Shown here: piece after piece, positions 1 through 9,509 of the stretch
How the letters are laid out: each line of letters starts with the position of its first letter
Numbering within the stretch: position 1 is the first letter of the stretch
From: Rhynchonema sp. JSB1_4
Taxonomy: Eukaryota > Nematoda > Chromadorea > Monhysterida > Xyalidae
DNA: 64,000 nt
NCBI GenBank assembly: GCA_030248065.1
Contig: JASAMV010005999.1
Coordinates: 62,001 to 126,000, forward strand
Reading direction: 5' to 3'
The notes under the pieces: model-generated
The model's database searches: none
What the model was told of the DNA's origin: nothing
Seen by the model: only the letters and a program-made list of their open reading frames with translations
Program-made: the position numbers and the translations under genes

Positions 1-76
1 TAAACAACAATAATATCGAAATCACGGCAAAGTGATCACAGAAATTGTTGATACAACTGGATTTGTGCACGATCAA

Positions 77-514
77 AGCGCGTTTAGTCATATCGGGAAC
101 GAAAAGTTTTTCAATAACCAAGGTTCTTGTTCCCGATTCCCGACATGACTAAACGCAGATCGGGAATCGAGAATAAAAGAGATGATGACAGCTTCCAGCT
201 GACTGACGTCAATTGTTGCGTAATTACGCGAACGGCGAACATCAACGTTGATCATCGTGTAGCGTTTTGGATCTCGAAGAGTTTCGAAAACAAAGCAAAT
301 TGAAAACTTTTGAAATTCCGAGTTACGGTGTGATGAAGAACATTGTTGTTTACATCGCGTAAACGCGGAGCAATTGAGGTCAGTCAACTGGAAGTTGTCA
401 TCATCTCTTTTATTCCCGGTTCCCGATGTGCCTTTGGACATATCAGGAACCAGGAACGGGAATCTTGGAAACAGAAAAAATTTTATTCCCGCTTTCCGAT
501 ATGACAAAACGCGC
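77..514. mobile_element. Foldback (inverted-repeat) DNA element, non-autonomous
   Basis: The two ends are inverted copies of each other: the left end reads GCGCGTTTAGTCATATCGG and the right end, read on the other strand, GCGCGTTTTGTCATATCGG. Inside, a second pair of arms, around 176-215 and 370-415, carries AGATGATGACA and CAGCTGACTGACGTCAA in opposite orientations. There is no protein-coding frame of transposase type. The inner arms resemble those of the element at 19817-20454, so the two are probably relatives. The superfamily is not clear to me. Confidence 0.6.
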
Positions 515-1442
515 CCTAAACGAGAAACGTCTGTGAACTATATGACAAATTCAATATCACAGCGCATCGCTTATAATTTTGGGAGAAACCGGATTTTCAA
601 CCATCTAGGAAAAAATACGTGGTAAAAAATGGCCATTGTTTCATAAAATTATAATCGAAACTATACAAAACCCGCTGTGGTTAGCAACATTTATACACTA
701 TGAGTAATGGGTGACGAAAAAACTAACGGCAGCTATCAAACTTGGTGACCGCATCGGGTCGTTTTCTGGCCCAAAAGCATAGCTATCATGCTGGTTATAA
801 ATCATAAATCACAAGAAAATTTTTAATTTGGGTCGTTTGGATATCGAGTTTGATAGCGCCCGAGCACGTTTGAAAACTGAGACTTTTCTTCAACGCTACG
901 TTTGTCCAATTGCCACGAGCAGTTGAGCAAAAGATAAATGGCAAGAAAGGTGACAAGATTTGATGAGATCAACGACCTTGTGTTTTGAGTCATTTATATA
1001 CACAATTGTCAGATTCACTCCTCTGGTTACAATGCTGTCATGTGTTTTTGATTTGGTCCGAATTAGAGGTCACGAGTCTGGGCCCTTCGCGTCCAAGTGT
1101 CGTTGCTGTGCCTCTCTCTGCGACCGAATCAACATTTTCACCATCGTTTCGTCCCGATTGTACGCGTGTTCATCATCACTTGAACTGATCAGAATTTTTG
1201 TCCTTTCATTTTCTTCGCAAACCAACGTTCTGTGATGTTGATGCACATCTTCACCCGATTGCATGTTGTCGAAATGATTGGCCGCCTGTTTCTTGCGTTG
1301 CGCCTGTGATATTTGGGGAATTTACATTGGAAAGAAAATAAATTTTCGCAGGTCGTTGGTATGGTTACCGCGACTCTACCGAGAGAAGGGCACCAAAATT
1401 ATAGCACGATGCTCTTTTGTTCTTCTTGGTCATACAGCTTCG
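515..1442. other. No recognisable gene
   Basis: I see no supported gene here. A minus-strand frame at 1070-1264 encodes a charged stretch rich in Asp, Glu, Lys and Arg that looks protein-like. It does not join in phase to the four-membrane-segment gene just upstream, so I leave it unannotated. The rest is AT-rich intergenic sequence. Confidence 0.5.
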
Positions 1443-1448
1443 TTTATT
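1443..1448 (-). promoter_or_regulatory. Poly(A) signal for the four-TM gene
   Basis: AATAAA on the minus strand, 54 bases downstream of the stop codon of the four-TM gene. This is a normal place for cleavage and polyadenylation. It is a six-base motif and so only moderately convincing. Confidence 0.4.
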
Positions 1449-1501
1449 GATGTGTGTGTAAGCGATCAACAGCCCTATTCAATGTCAAATGAAAGCTTTT
1501 G

Positions 1502-3058
1502 TCAAACGTGAGGCGATGTCCCATTCACCTGTTTCACGTTCGCATCGTGCAGCGACTTTGCAGCGGCCATGTATTCCACAATTTGTTGATGTTGTAGATC
1601 GTAGCTGACGGATTGACTTCGGAGGATCACAAAAATTGTCAACAGCACCCACAACAGGGGCACACAAGCGCACAACCATGTCAGAACCGGGATATTGTCC
1701 TTTACTGATGTATTGACACTCACACTCTCTGACGAGTGGCTGGTTGATCGATCGGTTGATGTTGTGATTGAATTGTTCGATTGATCCAACGTGATTAGAC
1801 GAATCATCTGAAAGTGCGGTCGCGCGTCATAAACAGCCCAGGCACGTAAACAGATTTGATTTGACAAAGTTGAACACGGTAAAAATAGTGAACTCTGAAC
1901 TGCCACGCCAAACGTATGCTCCCGGTTGACTCCAACCTCAAACTTCCAAGCCACCAGGCTTAGCCAGCTTCTCTACCAACTGAGCCACGGGAACGCGGTC
2001 TGCGTACGGCTCAAAGTTGCACGTATGCTCATGTAACCGTGCAGACACACTTCCAGTCTACGAAACGCATCTTAACTTTGTCCTGGCTTGTGAACGTAGC
2101 CACATCTATACATTACGTGCTATGTATGTAGTTGTCAATGTTATCGTCATGCGATGGTATTTTCAACTCGTTACCATAAGAATGATAAACTAAACGAACA
2201 AATAATGAAACCCCAGCGACTGCTCACCTCAAGTCCAAACATCATGATTTGTATGAGCATGGCGATTATAGCGAATATCCAGTAAAGCGAGTCTCTTAAA
2301 ATCACGGCGCCCAAGATTGTGACGGTGAGTGCATCGCCGAAGATTTGACAGAACGTTGCTACCGAACAAGGCACATTGACGCCTGTGTGTTTGTGAAACA
2401 TCGGCTTGTTTGCTGATTGGACATTGCCACTATTACATCAAGACGTGAAACGAGCTTCCGTGCATCTGTGGTTGCATTATATACCTGTATCCGGTGCCCC
2501 CGGGACCCCACGTTGTGTCTGGTGCACCGATGCCGTTGTGACGCACGCATTCACTGATACATCAGAGCTCCTAGTGCTGTGGTGCTCGGGAAGTGAGGAA
2601 AAATCGCCCACCGTGAGGAAAAATTGCCCACTTTCCGTGAAAGTCTGTTGAGACTGAGAATGAGGGTGGAGGACACTTTGCCTCCGGCACACCATCAAAA
2701 CGAAGGCTACCTCGTGGAAGCGAGCCCGTTCCAGGTACATATGACACCGCTGCGCCTCAGACCAACAAAACGATTGAGCCGCGGAACACTTACCAACAGT
2801 ACCAAGCGCACTCCAATTGTTGTGCGGTCCATAGCACCAAAGATGCTGCCCTGGGAATGGTGTGTAGCGCATAATATTCAGACATGTTAGCACGACCAAG
2901 CAAACGAACAGGCCCTTTTGCGTTGGCCACGCCATTTCCTCGATAGCAAATTTTGTCGGTTTATTCTGTCTGAAATTGTGCTTTTGGTGATCGGAACGCT
3001 TGAAAAATAACTTTTCAGGCATGTAGACTTTCACAGAAGATGCATGGCTTTTATGCAA
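1502..3058 (-). CDS. Four-transmembrane-segment protein, unknown family (3 exons)
   Basis: Three exons join in phase on the minus strand: 3058-2794, 2382-2228 and 1807-1502. Introns begin GTAAGTG and GTGAGC and end CACAG and TTTCAG. The product is 241 residues if it starts at 3058, or 200 if it starts at the ATG at 2935. It has a basic N-terminus and four hydrophobic segments: one near GLFVCLVVLTCLN, two in the middle exon separated by a very short loop (RDS), and a fourth near WLCACVPLLWVLLTIF. Between segments 3 and 4 lies a Ser/Thr/Asn-rich loop with several NxS/T sites. The topology resembles small tetraspan membrane proteins, but I do not recognise the family and assign no function. The second intron contains a tRNA-like sequence. 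The acceptor before the middle exon overlaps a one-mismatch copy of the dispersed TGATGTTTCA motif. Confidence 0.65.
1918..1994 (-). repeat. tRNA-derived SINE head or tRNA pseudogene
   Basis: The 77-base minus-strand sequence has a seven-pair acceptor stem (GTTCCCG with CGGGAGC), an A-box-like TGGCTCAGTTGG and a B-box-like GGTTGGAGTCA. The anticodon stem does not pair and the T arm is shifted by one base, so it is not a working tRNA. It lies in the second intron of the four-TM gene. A stretch reading GGAAGTT...GTTCGAGTC at 43.7 kb is similar, which suggests a SINE family. Confidence 0.5.
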
Positions 3059-3240
3059 AGTGCTCTTATTTTCCGGTGCTAAGCGACGCTGTCTCTCAAA
3101 GCAGGACCCTAATTGAGAAACCGATGGCAGAGAAGACTCAACGCTTGTGAGGTTGTGACGTACATTGAAACAACCCGTGACTTCAACGAAGGGATTACAA
3201 TCGTAATCAATTATAACCTAACCGTATGGGCCTATAGTGA

Positions 3241-3354
3241 TGTGGTCAAATCATCTCGTCAAATAAGCTCGTCGAACATACACATGTATTAGTTTTCGCG
3301 CTCATTTGGGGCTCATGTGTTGGACGACTTTCTTTGACGAGATGATTTGACGAC
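3241..3354. repeat. Short palindromic MITE, family with copies at 22.85 and 62.98 kb
   Basis: The arms begin TGGTCAAATCATCTCGTC and end GACGAGATGATTTGACGAC, so the unit folds back on itself. The core holds TTTCGCGCTCATTTGGGGCT. The same core in the opposite orientation, with similar arms, is seen at 22851-22920 and 62979-63087. Confidence 0.6.
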
Positions 3355-3785
3355 AAAACCATTAGCCACCGTATGTAGGTACCTAATATGTGCTGTATGT
3401 AACGAAAGCAAAAACACAGATAAAAATCGTTTCTATTGTTCATTCTCTGCCGAATAACAAAGTTTTCCAATAATTAGCTCCGGGTTTTTTTTCGCTTTTG
3501 TCCGGACGCGGCTTTGTGACAGCAGTTTGGGCTTGGCCGGGCATGCATACCAATTATGCATAGGTTTGGCACGTAACATACAACAACTGCTATATAGCGC
3601 CCATGCCGCCTACGCCGCTATTACTAAGTACCTGTGCACATAAAACACATTCGCTTGGTGCTCTCAATGTCTGTTTGCTTGCATTGGGACAGCCACGTAT
3701 CGGAGGATAATAATCGCATCATTCTTAACTGCAATTGATTTAACATGGTCTTGGGCAGGGCTAGCGTGCACGGGAATGAACATTG

Positions 3786-4219
3786 CGGGGTTGGGCAAAA
3801 AAAATTTAAAGAAAAAAGGTTTTGAAAATATTTAAGAAAAATAAGTTTCTTTTTAATTTCTTTCAGGGCAACAAAATGTTCTAAAAAGTCTAAAACATGG
3901 CCTTTTTGGGGGTTGTGGTTTGTTATTTTACTCAACGTTCGAAAAATTTTCTTCACAAAATCACTTTTGGTACCTAAGATGTCCCAAATGGTGTTGTTAT
4001 ACCGTTCCGTGATACATGAGACACCGTATGCATGCATAATACCTGGTACTTAAATGTCATACCCCATCAGTGACTTATCAATTAAAGTTGCATTTTTTTC
4101 GCGTTTTTGCGCGTTTTCTAGGCAAATTTGGTCAGATTTCACCGTATCTGAGAGTTTTTAAAAACACTTTTTATGAAATTACTTTTAAAAAACTTTTTTA
4201 AAATTTTTTTCCAACCCTG
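3786..4219. mobile_element. Non-autonomous hAT-like element
   Basis: The ends are inverted repeats: the left starts CGGGGTTGGGCAAAAAAA, and the right end reads CAGGGTTGGAAAAAAA on the other strand. Flanking octamers GAACATTG (3778-3785) and GAGTATTG (4220-4227) agree at six of eight positions. That fits an old 8-bp target duplication, the hAT signature. There is no transposase; the interior is AT-rich. A second element with similar ends lies at 53437-53914. Confidence 0.55.
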
Positions 4220-4629
4220 GAGTATTGTGCCCAAAATCCAGCTGTAATTTGTTCAAAAGTGTGCTGGGTCCAGCAACAAGCGAGGCGGCCCATGTGGTCA
4301 GCAATTTTTCCTCACAGTGATAATGGTTAGTCAGAATATTAAATTGATGTTGGGTCTGACGAGTTGTGTTTTTCTTTCGGAGGTTTCTATTTACGAAGCA
4401 AAGTACTGCCACCGGCCTTCAATAATGATGTATAACAAACATAGATTAAACATGCATGACATGATCAAATTTGAAAGGCAGAAATCTAATACTTTTGCAC
4501 TGCAGCTTGCGACCAACAAACGTATAAACTATGGCGGTTTGCCGTATGGGGCAAAGCACCATGTTGTCAATATAGTATATCTGATAATCAAATAGCAGAT
4601 GTTGAATATTGTATTAGATATTGAAGCCA

Positions 4630-6317
4630 ACTTAAAGGGTCTCCGCCATATACATGCGACCAAAACCAATCTCATTGAAACTTGGCACGGTAACTGGGCT
4701 TGGTCAAAAACACTCACGGCCAAGAAATTTTTTCCCATATCAGCTTTCCTGTCTGAGCCAGGAGGGCTGAAAGGTAAAACGTTTTGACCCTACCTCTGCA
4801 CCTTGAAATTAAACTACTGATCTGTTTCGCAGGTTCTTTGCGTGTGCCGTTTGGTCGCAAATGTTTCATAAACGCTTTGTCTCCAATTTAGGACCATATT
4901 TACTGTTTTGGCGCAACCACAGCTCGCGCTATTTTTCCAAAACCACGTACATTTCATAAAAAATTTTCCGTTGTATTTTTTCGGCCATATAGAGAGCGCA
5001 CTTTACTATAAAGCAGGTAAAAACGCCCATTTATCACGCTATACAAGCGATCGAAGACCGAATTTCCATCGCTGCTACGTTTCGACAAAAGCTCGCTCAA
5101 CTATGTTGAGCCTCAGGTTTTTTGCCTTTTTCTGGGGACCCAAGGCACACTTCTGTGTCATATTTTCCTATTTTAATAACAATGTACCGAGGTGACATAT
5201 AGCACGCCTTGAAAGTACGAGCAACAAATGAATTCTACACAAAATTTATAATTTTCGTAAATTTTCGCTTCCGTCATATTTATAGCCTACCCACAGTTGT
5301 GATGGAAGTGTGATATTTACTGTCCTATGAAGCCCTAATGCTATTGTTGTTCATCGATCAAAATCCAAAATTCTAGCTCTAACGTAACTTGAGAAAAGTC
5401 GTGTTCGTTGAGGTCCATGCGTTGGACTTGGAACTACAACCGGCCTTATAACCGGACCAGCGTCTACGGTGCCTTCAAATGAACGACTTCTGCCCAAGAT
5501 ACGTTAGAGCTTCAATCTTGGATTTTTATCGATAAACAACAATAACATTGGGGCTTCATCGGACAGTAAATATCACACTTCCATCACAACTGTGGGTAGG
5601 CTATAATATAAATATGACGGAAGCGAAAATTTGGTAAAATTTTGAATTTTGTGTAAAATTCATTTGTTGCTCGTATCTCCAAGGATGCAGATGAACCAAC
5701 ATAGATTTGCACATAGTTAACAACAATTATATTTTTACTATCTGGCGTGCTATAGGTCACCTCGGTACATTGTTATTAAAATAGGAAAATATGACACAGA
5801 AACGTGCCCTGGGTCCCCAGAAAAATGCAAAAAAGCTGAGGCTCACCACAGTTGAGCGAGCTTTTGTTAAAACTTAGCAGCGATGGAAAATCGGTCTTGG
5901 ATAGCTTGTATAGCGTGATAAATGGGCTTTTTACCTGCAGTAAAGCTCTGTACGTTCTCTATATGGCCGAAAAATACAACGGAAAATTTTTTTCTGAAAT
6001 GTACGTGGTTTTGGAAAAATAGCGCGAGCTGTGGTAGTACCAAAAAATGAATATGGTCCTAAATTGGAGCCAAGGCGTTTATAAAACATTTGTGACCAAA
6101 CGGCACACAAAGAACATGAGAAACAGAGAGGTATTTTAATTTCAAGCTGCGGAGATCGGGTGACAATTTTATACCTTTCAGCCCTCCGGGCTCAGACGGG
6201 GTGCTGATATGGGAAAAAATTTCTTGGCCGCGAGTGTTTTGGACCAAGCACAGTTACCGTGCCAAGTTTCAATGAGATTGGTTTTGGTCACATATATATG
6301 GCGGAGACCCTTTAAGT
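4630..6317. mobile_element. 1.7-kb near-palindromic foldback element
   Basis: Almost the whole element is two long arms in opposite orientation, about 4630-5420 and 5470-6317, around a short centre. Both outer ends read ACTTAAAGGGTCTCCGCCAT when viewed inwards, and mirrored landmarks continue to the centre (for example ACTTCCATCACAACTGTGGG in the right arm). The arms differ by scattered changes and small indels, so the copy is not brand new. Frames inside it, such as 4908-5195 on the plus strand, do not look like proteins. A transcript through it would form a very long hairpin. Confidence 0.8.
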
Positions 6318-7664
6318 AACGGCAACAGAAAACAGGCATGAACTTTCGATGCATAGCAAGCCATCGCTTATTAATTGAAACACGACACAGCACCTCTTTT
6401 CCATTGCATGTGCGTCGACTTACAATACTTTCAGCATGGCACAGTCAGTTAGCATACAGCAGTGGCGGATCCAGCTTTAGGCCAAGGGGGGGGCGGGCAA
6501 ACTTTAAAAGTCATTGTTATCTATAGTGCGTGTTTGATATTTCAAAGATCGTTTTTATTCAGTGCTTGTTAATAATTGTGGGATTTTAAGCCAAATCTGA
6601 TACAAAATGAAAATTTTGCACTTGTTGCACACGCGACCAAGCATGAACTGTAACTACATGCCTACAGTAGGTCGCCTGCTGACATCTTTCCGGTGATCAC
6701 AGCCCACGCACGCGGAAAACTGTACCGGTTTGGAGCATACATGCAGTACGTACATAGTATGCATATGCGCACACGCGTGCCTGAAATATAAAACAGCCTG
6801 GCACGCTTCATCTGCTGAAACAAAGCTCAGCGGGAACAAGAGTAGGTCCCAGCAAGCATACCCGTACTTGCTTGCTATTGCTCGCTGCACGTAATGCACC
6901 TGCTACTGTACCTACAGTGGGTGTGTGTGTTTCCGCCGATGCAAAGTTGCCACTCTGATGATGCCATAGCGCGCATGTGTCACATGGTGTGCGTACATAA
7001 TAATGGGCCGTATCAACTCTGAAGGCGAGTTTATTGGCATGGACTAGGCTTGGGCACACGAAATTTTAGTTGAGCTGTATGTTGTCATAGAGTTGGCGCA
7101 CTAATTTCATGCCCTCAGCTCACGCTTTCAAAGCTAATCATCATGGCGGCCCATCATGTTATGCATAGTGATTTTTTTCAGCTAACCTTTGAATTTTCGG
7201 GACTAAATGTCGCGAAATACCCAGGGTTGCTCGCGACCTAGTGCACACTCTTATTTGAAATTCGTTTTGTCAGGCGAGATCTATGCCATATATACAGTAC
7301 ATATACATACCATTCAAAGTTTCGGTCAAAACCGAAATGGTGCCACTGACATTCTACGGCGTAAACCAGCTGTGCATGAGTGGCAGCCTGCCATATGTAG
7401 CGCGCGACCTTTGCAACTCATCGGCTGCAGTGGGAAACTTTTCAGTAAACTAACGACGACAACCTATGCGCAGTGCACGACCTACACGCGAGACAATTAC
7501 CACATAATTACGACCGTACAATGTGTGTGAATGTTTCATAAAACTGTAAAGAAGGACTCGCACAGCACAGTCGTTCACTGGCTGTTTTCGAATTTAGCTG
7601 GTGGCGAATAAAGGGGGGGCTAAGGTAAAACAGGAAAACAGAAACCGGGAGGTTCCCGGTTCCC
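6318..7664. other. Intergenic; one possible transposon end
   Basis: There is no supported gene. At 6459 the sequence CAGTGGCGGATCCAG followed by a G-rich run resembles a DNA-transposon terminus found widely in invertebrate genomes. That is recognition from memory, and no partner end was found. The rest is unremarkable, with GT- and CA-rich patches near 6740-6930. Confidence 0.4.
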
Positions 7665-7905
7665 GGAGCTTTTTTTTTTTTTCTTTTTCCCCCAGAAATC
7701 CCCCCCCCCCCACCCCCACGAATAAATAAAAAAAAAAAAAAAAAAAAAAACAACAAACCCAACACCACTTTACAAAAAAAAAAAAAAAAACACCCCGTTC
7801 CCCACTTTTCAAAAAACACCAGCAAAAAGAAGCAGGAAAAAAACAAAAACCCAAAAAAAAGAAGAGGGGCCCCCCCCCCCAAAAAAAAAAAAAAAACCAC
7901 AACAA
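7665..7905. repeat. Homopolymer block, probable sequencing or assembly noise
   Basis: Long runs of T, C and A with few other bases fill this stretch, including 24 consecutive A and repeated runs of 10 or more C. It stops a few bases before the outer end of the downstream LTR. The pattern looks like a degraded read tail rather than natural DNA. It hides the flank and any target duplication of the retroelement on this side. Confidence 0.6.
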
Positions 7906-7910
7906 AAATA

Positions 7911-8188
7911 TTTAGCAGATGGCAAGCCTCTCGAGTCTCTGTGTTAGGTACTTTTATGCAAACAACACGAAAATATTATGTTCTCAAAACCATACAAAAA
8001 CCAGAATGAAAATGTAATGTGTTTGGTTCGTTATGCATAGGCAAAGCTCAGATGAAGCCAAAACATACGAATGCAGTGTCGTGAATCACACGCTTTAACT
8101 GATAAGCACACACAAGACAGATCAATAATGTTTGCATGAAATGTTATAAAGAAAATCAATCATTGGATCATTGTTGGCGTCTGCCACA
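7911..8188 (-). repeat. 3' LTR of the BEL/Pao element
   Basis: 278 bp, running TGTGGCAGACG to CTGCTAAA on the minus strand. It matches the other LTR except at about two bases, one of them in the terminal inverted dinucleotide (the expected CA end reads AA here). Confidence 0.9.
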
Positions 8189-8205
8189 CTCCCGCCGAAA
8201 CAAAG

Positions 8206-9306
8206 TCAACGGTCCAGGTAGTAGCGGTTAACCACGTCCAGTTTGCATGCACGTTCGAACGCTTGAAGGATTCGGATAGTGTTCGTTTTGCCCAAGTGAA
8301 ATCCGTCCAACGCGAGTTGAGTGTACGTGACCGCCAGGAACTCGACTTTGTCATCTTCCGCCTTGAGTGCCGCTTTAGCCCGGTCCCACAGTTGATCACG
8401 CCAATGCACGATTGATCGATACTCTTCGTCCGTTGCGTCGACCCACCGAATCGATTCTCGACAGCGCCGATCTTGATAGCGACAGACCGCCGGAATAGGT
8501 GCAAAGTAGATCGGACACACGCAGCCGGCTTTGCGCAAGTCCGAGACGACTTTCACGATATTCGACACCACTTCATCAACCGGACGCACCAGCAAGAACA
8601 CATCGACCAGATCGCAGGCGCCAGACACGATCAGCAACGCCTTCTTGGTACAGGCCGTTTTCGCCAATTTGTGACCGTTGTGGGCAAAGAACCAATTGAA
8701 CTTGAGGCCTCTACGACCTCGTACGTACACATCAGAATTGACCAGCCGCTTATCGAACCAACCATCGATGTCAACCGTTGAATCGCCGACGATGCCCACG
8801 TCGGGTCCATCGACCGGACCGCTTTGTTTGATCGAACCGCTCGCCTGTTGTTGATCAGCGGAATACGCCTCGACCGACTCGTACTCGTAGCACAATTCGT
8901 CATCATCAACATCGAATACGATATCATGACCGACCGATTTCGCTTTGTTCGCTCCAACGACTTCGACTCGTGGCGCCTTGACCTCTCGATTCGGATTCAC
9001 ATCACGTTCATTGCGTCGTTTTTCAAGCCTTGCTTCGAGCGAACTGTGCATCGCCTTCTTGATGAGGGACTCCTGTGGCACAAGAACATCCCCACAGGTA
9101 GCACCGACCGTTTGCAGTTGTTCCGAACCGCTTGCTGCCGTAGACTGGTCACCACCACCGATTTTGAATTCGTTGTTCTCGCATTCGGACATCAACGCCA
9201 TCACAATGTCCTTCACGCTTTCCAGATGTTTACGCGTTTCCTCGCTAGCCTCGTAGAACGCTGCGTAGAACTTCAGCCTCACATTATCCGAATATGGCTC
9301 CGACAT
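8206..9306 (-). CDS. SGNH/GDSL-like hydrolase ORF inside the retroelement
   Basis: 366 residues, in its own frame 204 bases after the polyprotein stop and 17 bases before the 3' LTR. The first 150 residues look helical and charged. The C-terminal half has the block order of SGNH hydrolases: GDS at about 173-175 with the candidate nucleophile Ser, a Gly-bearing strand near 194-200 (RGRRG), SGACDLVD at about 227-234 where the family has GxND, and DGFH at about 333-336 for the DxxH dyad. The Asn of the oxyanion block is Cys or Ala here, so activity is uncertain. Esterase domains of this fold are known in ORF1 of CR1-type LINEs. I do not know one as a standard BEL/Pao gene. Expression would need a spliced or reinitiated message. 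Alternative: a nonenzymatic relative of the fold. Confidence 0.6.
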   Translation of the reverse strand: MSEPYSDNVRLKFYAAFYEASEETRKHLESVKDIVMALMSECENNEFKIGGGDQSTAASGSEQLQTVGATCGDVLVPQESLIKKAMHSSLEARLEKRRNERDVNPNREVKAPRVEVVGANKAKSVGHDIVFDVDDDELCYEYESVEAYSADQQQASGSIKQSGPVDGPDVGIVGDSTVDIDGWFDKRLVNSDVYVRGRRGLKFNWFFAHNGHKLAKTACTKKALLIVSGACDLVDVFLLVRPVDEVVSNIVKVVSDLRKAGCVCPIYFAPIPAVCRYQDRRCRESIRWVDATDEEYRSIVHWRDQLWDRAKAALKAEDDKVEFLAVTYTQLALDGFHLGKTNTIRILQAFERACKLDVVNRYYLDR

Positions 9307-9509
9307 GATAATAATACGAATGCAATGAATAAAATAACGTTAATCTGCAAAACGTAGCAAAAAACGTGGCGTAAAAAAAACGTTGCGTAACGCCTTCCCG
9401 CCGAAACAAAGAACGATTAAAGATGAGCGCAAAAGACAAAAAAAACGAATTAGCCGTGGAATACAAGTAGGATAAGCAATGGGAATAAGAATGATGGATT
9501 GGTAAGGAA

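Noticed and set aside
1070..1264. Charged minus-strand frame as a fourth exon of the four-TM gene
   Set aside because: A possible donor at the end of exon 3 is phase 0, but the available acceptors here are in other phases, and a good stop and poly(A) signal lie before it.
1918..1994. A functional tRNA gene
   Set aside because: Only the acceptor stem pairs well; the anticodon and T arms do not.
4908..5195. 95-codon plus-strand frame
   Set aside because: It lies wholly in one arm of the foldback element and its mirror copy is not open, so it is probably chance.
7508..7905. Minus-strand frames rich in Phe and Gly
   Set aside because: They are translations of the homopolymer noise block.
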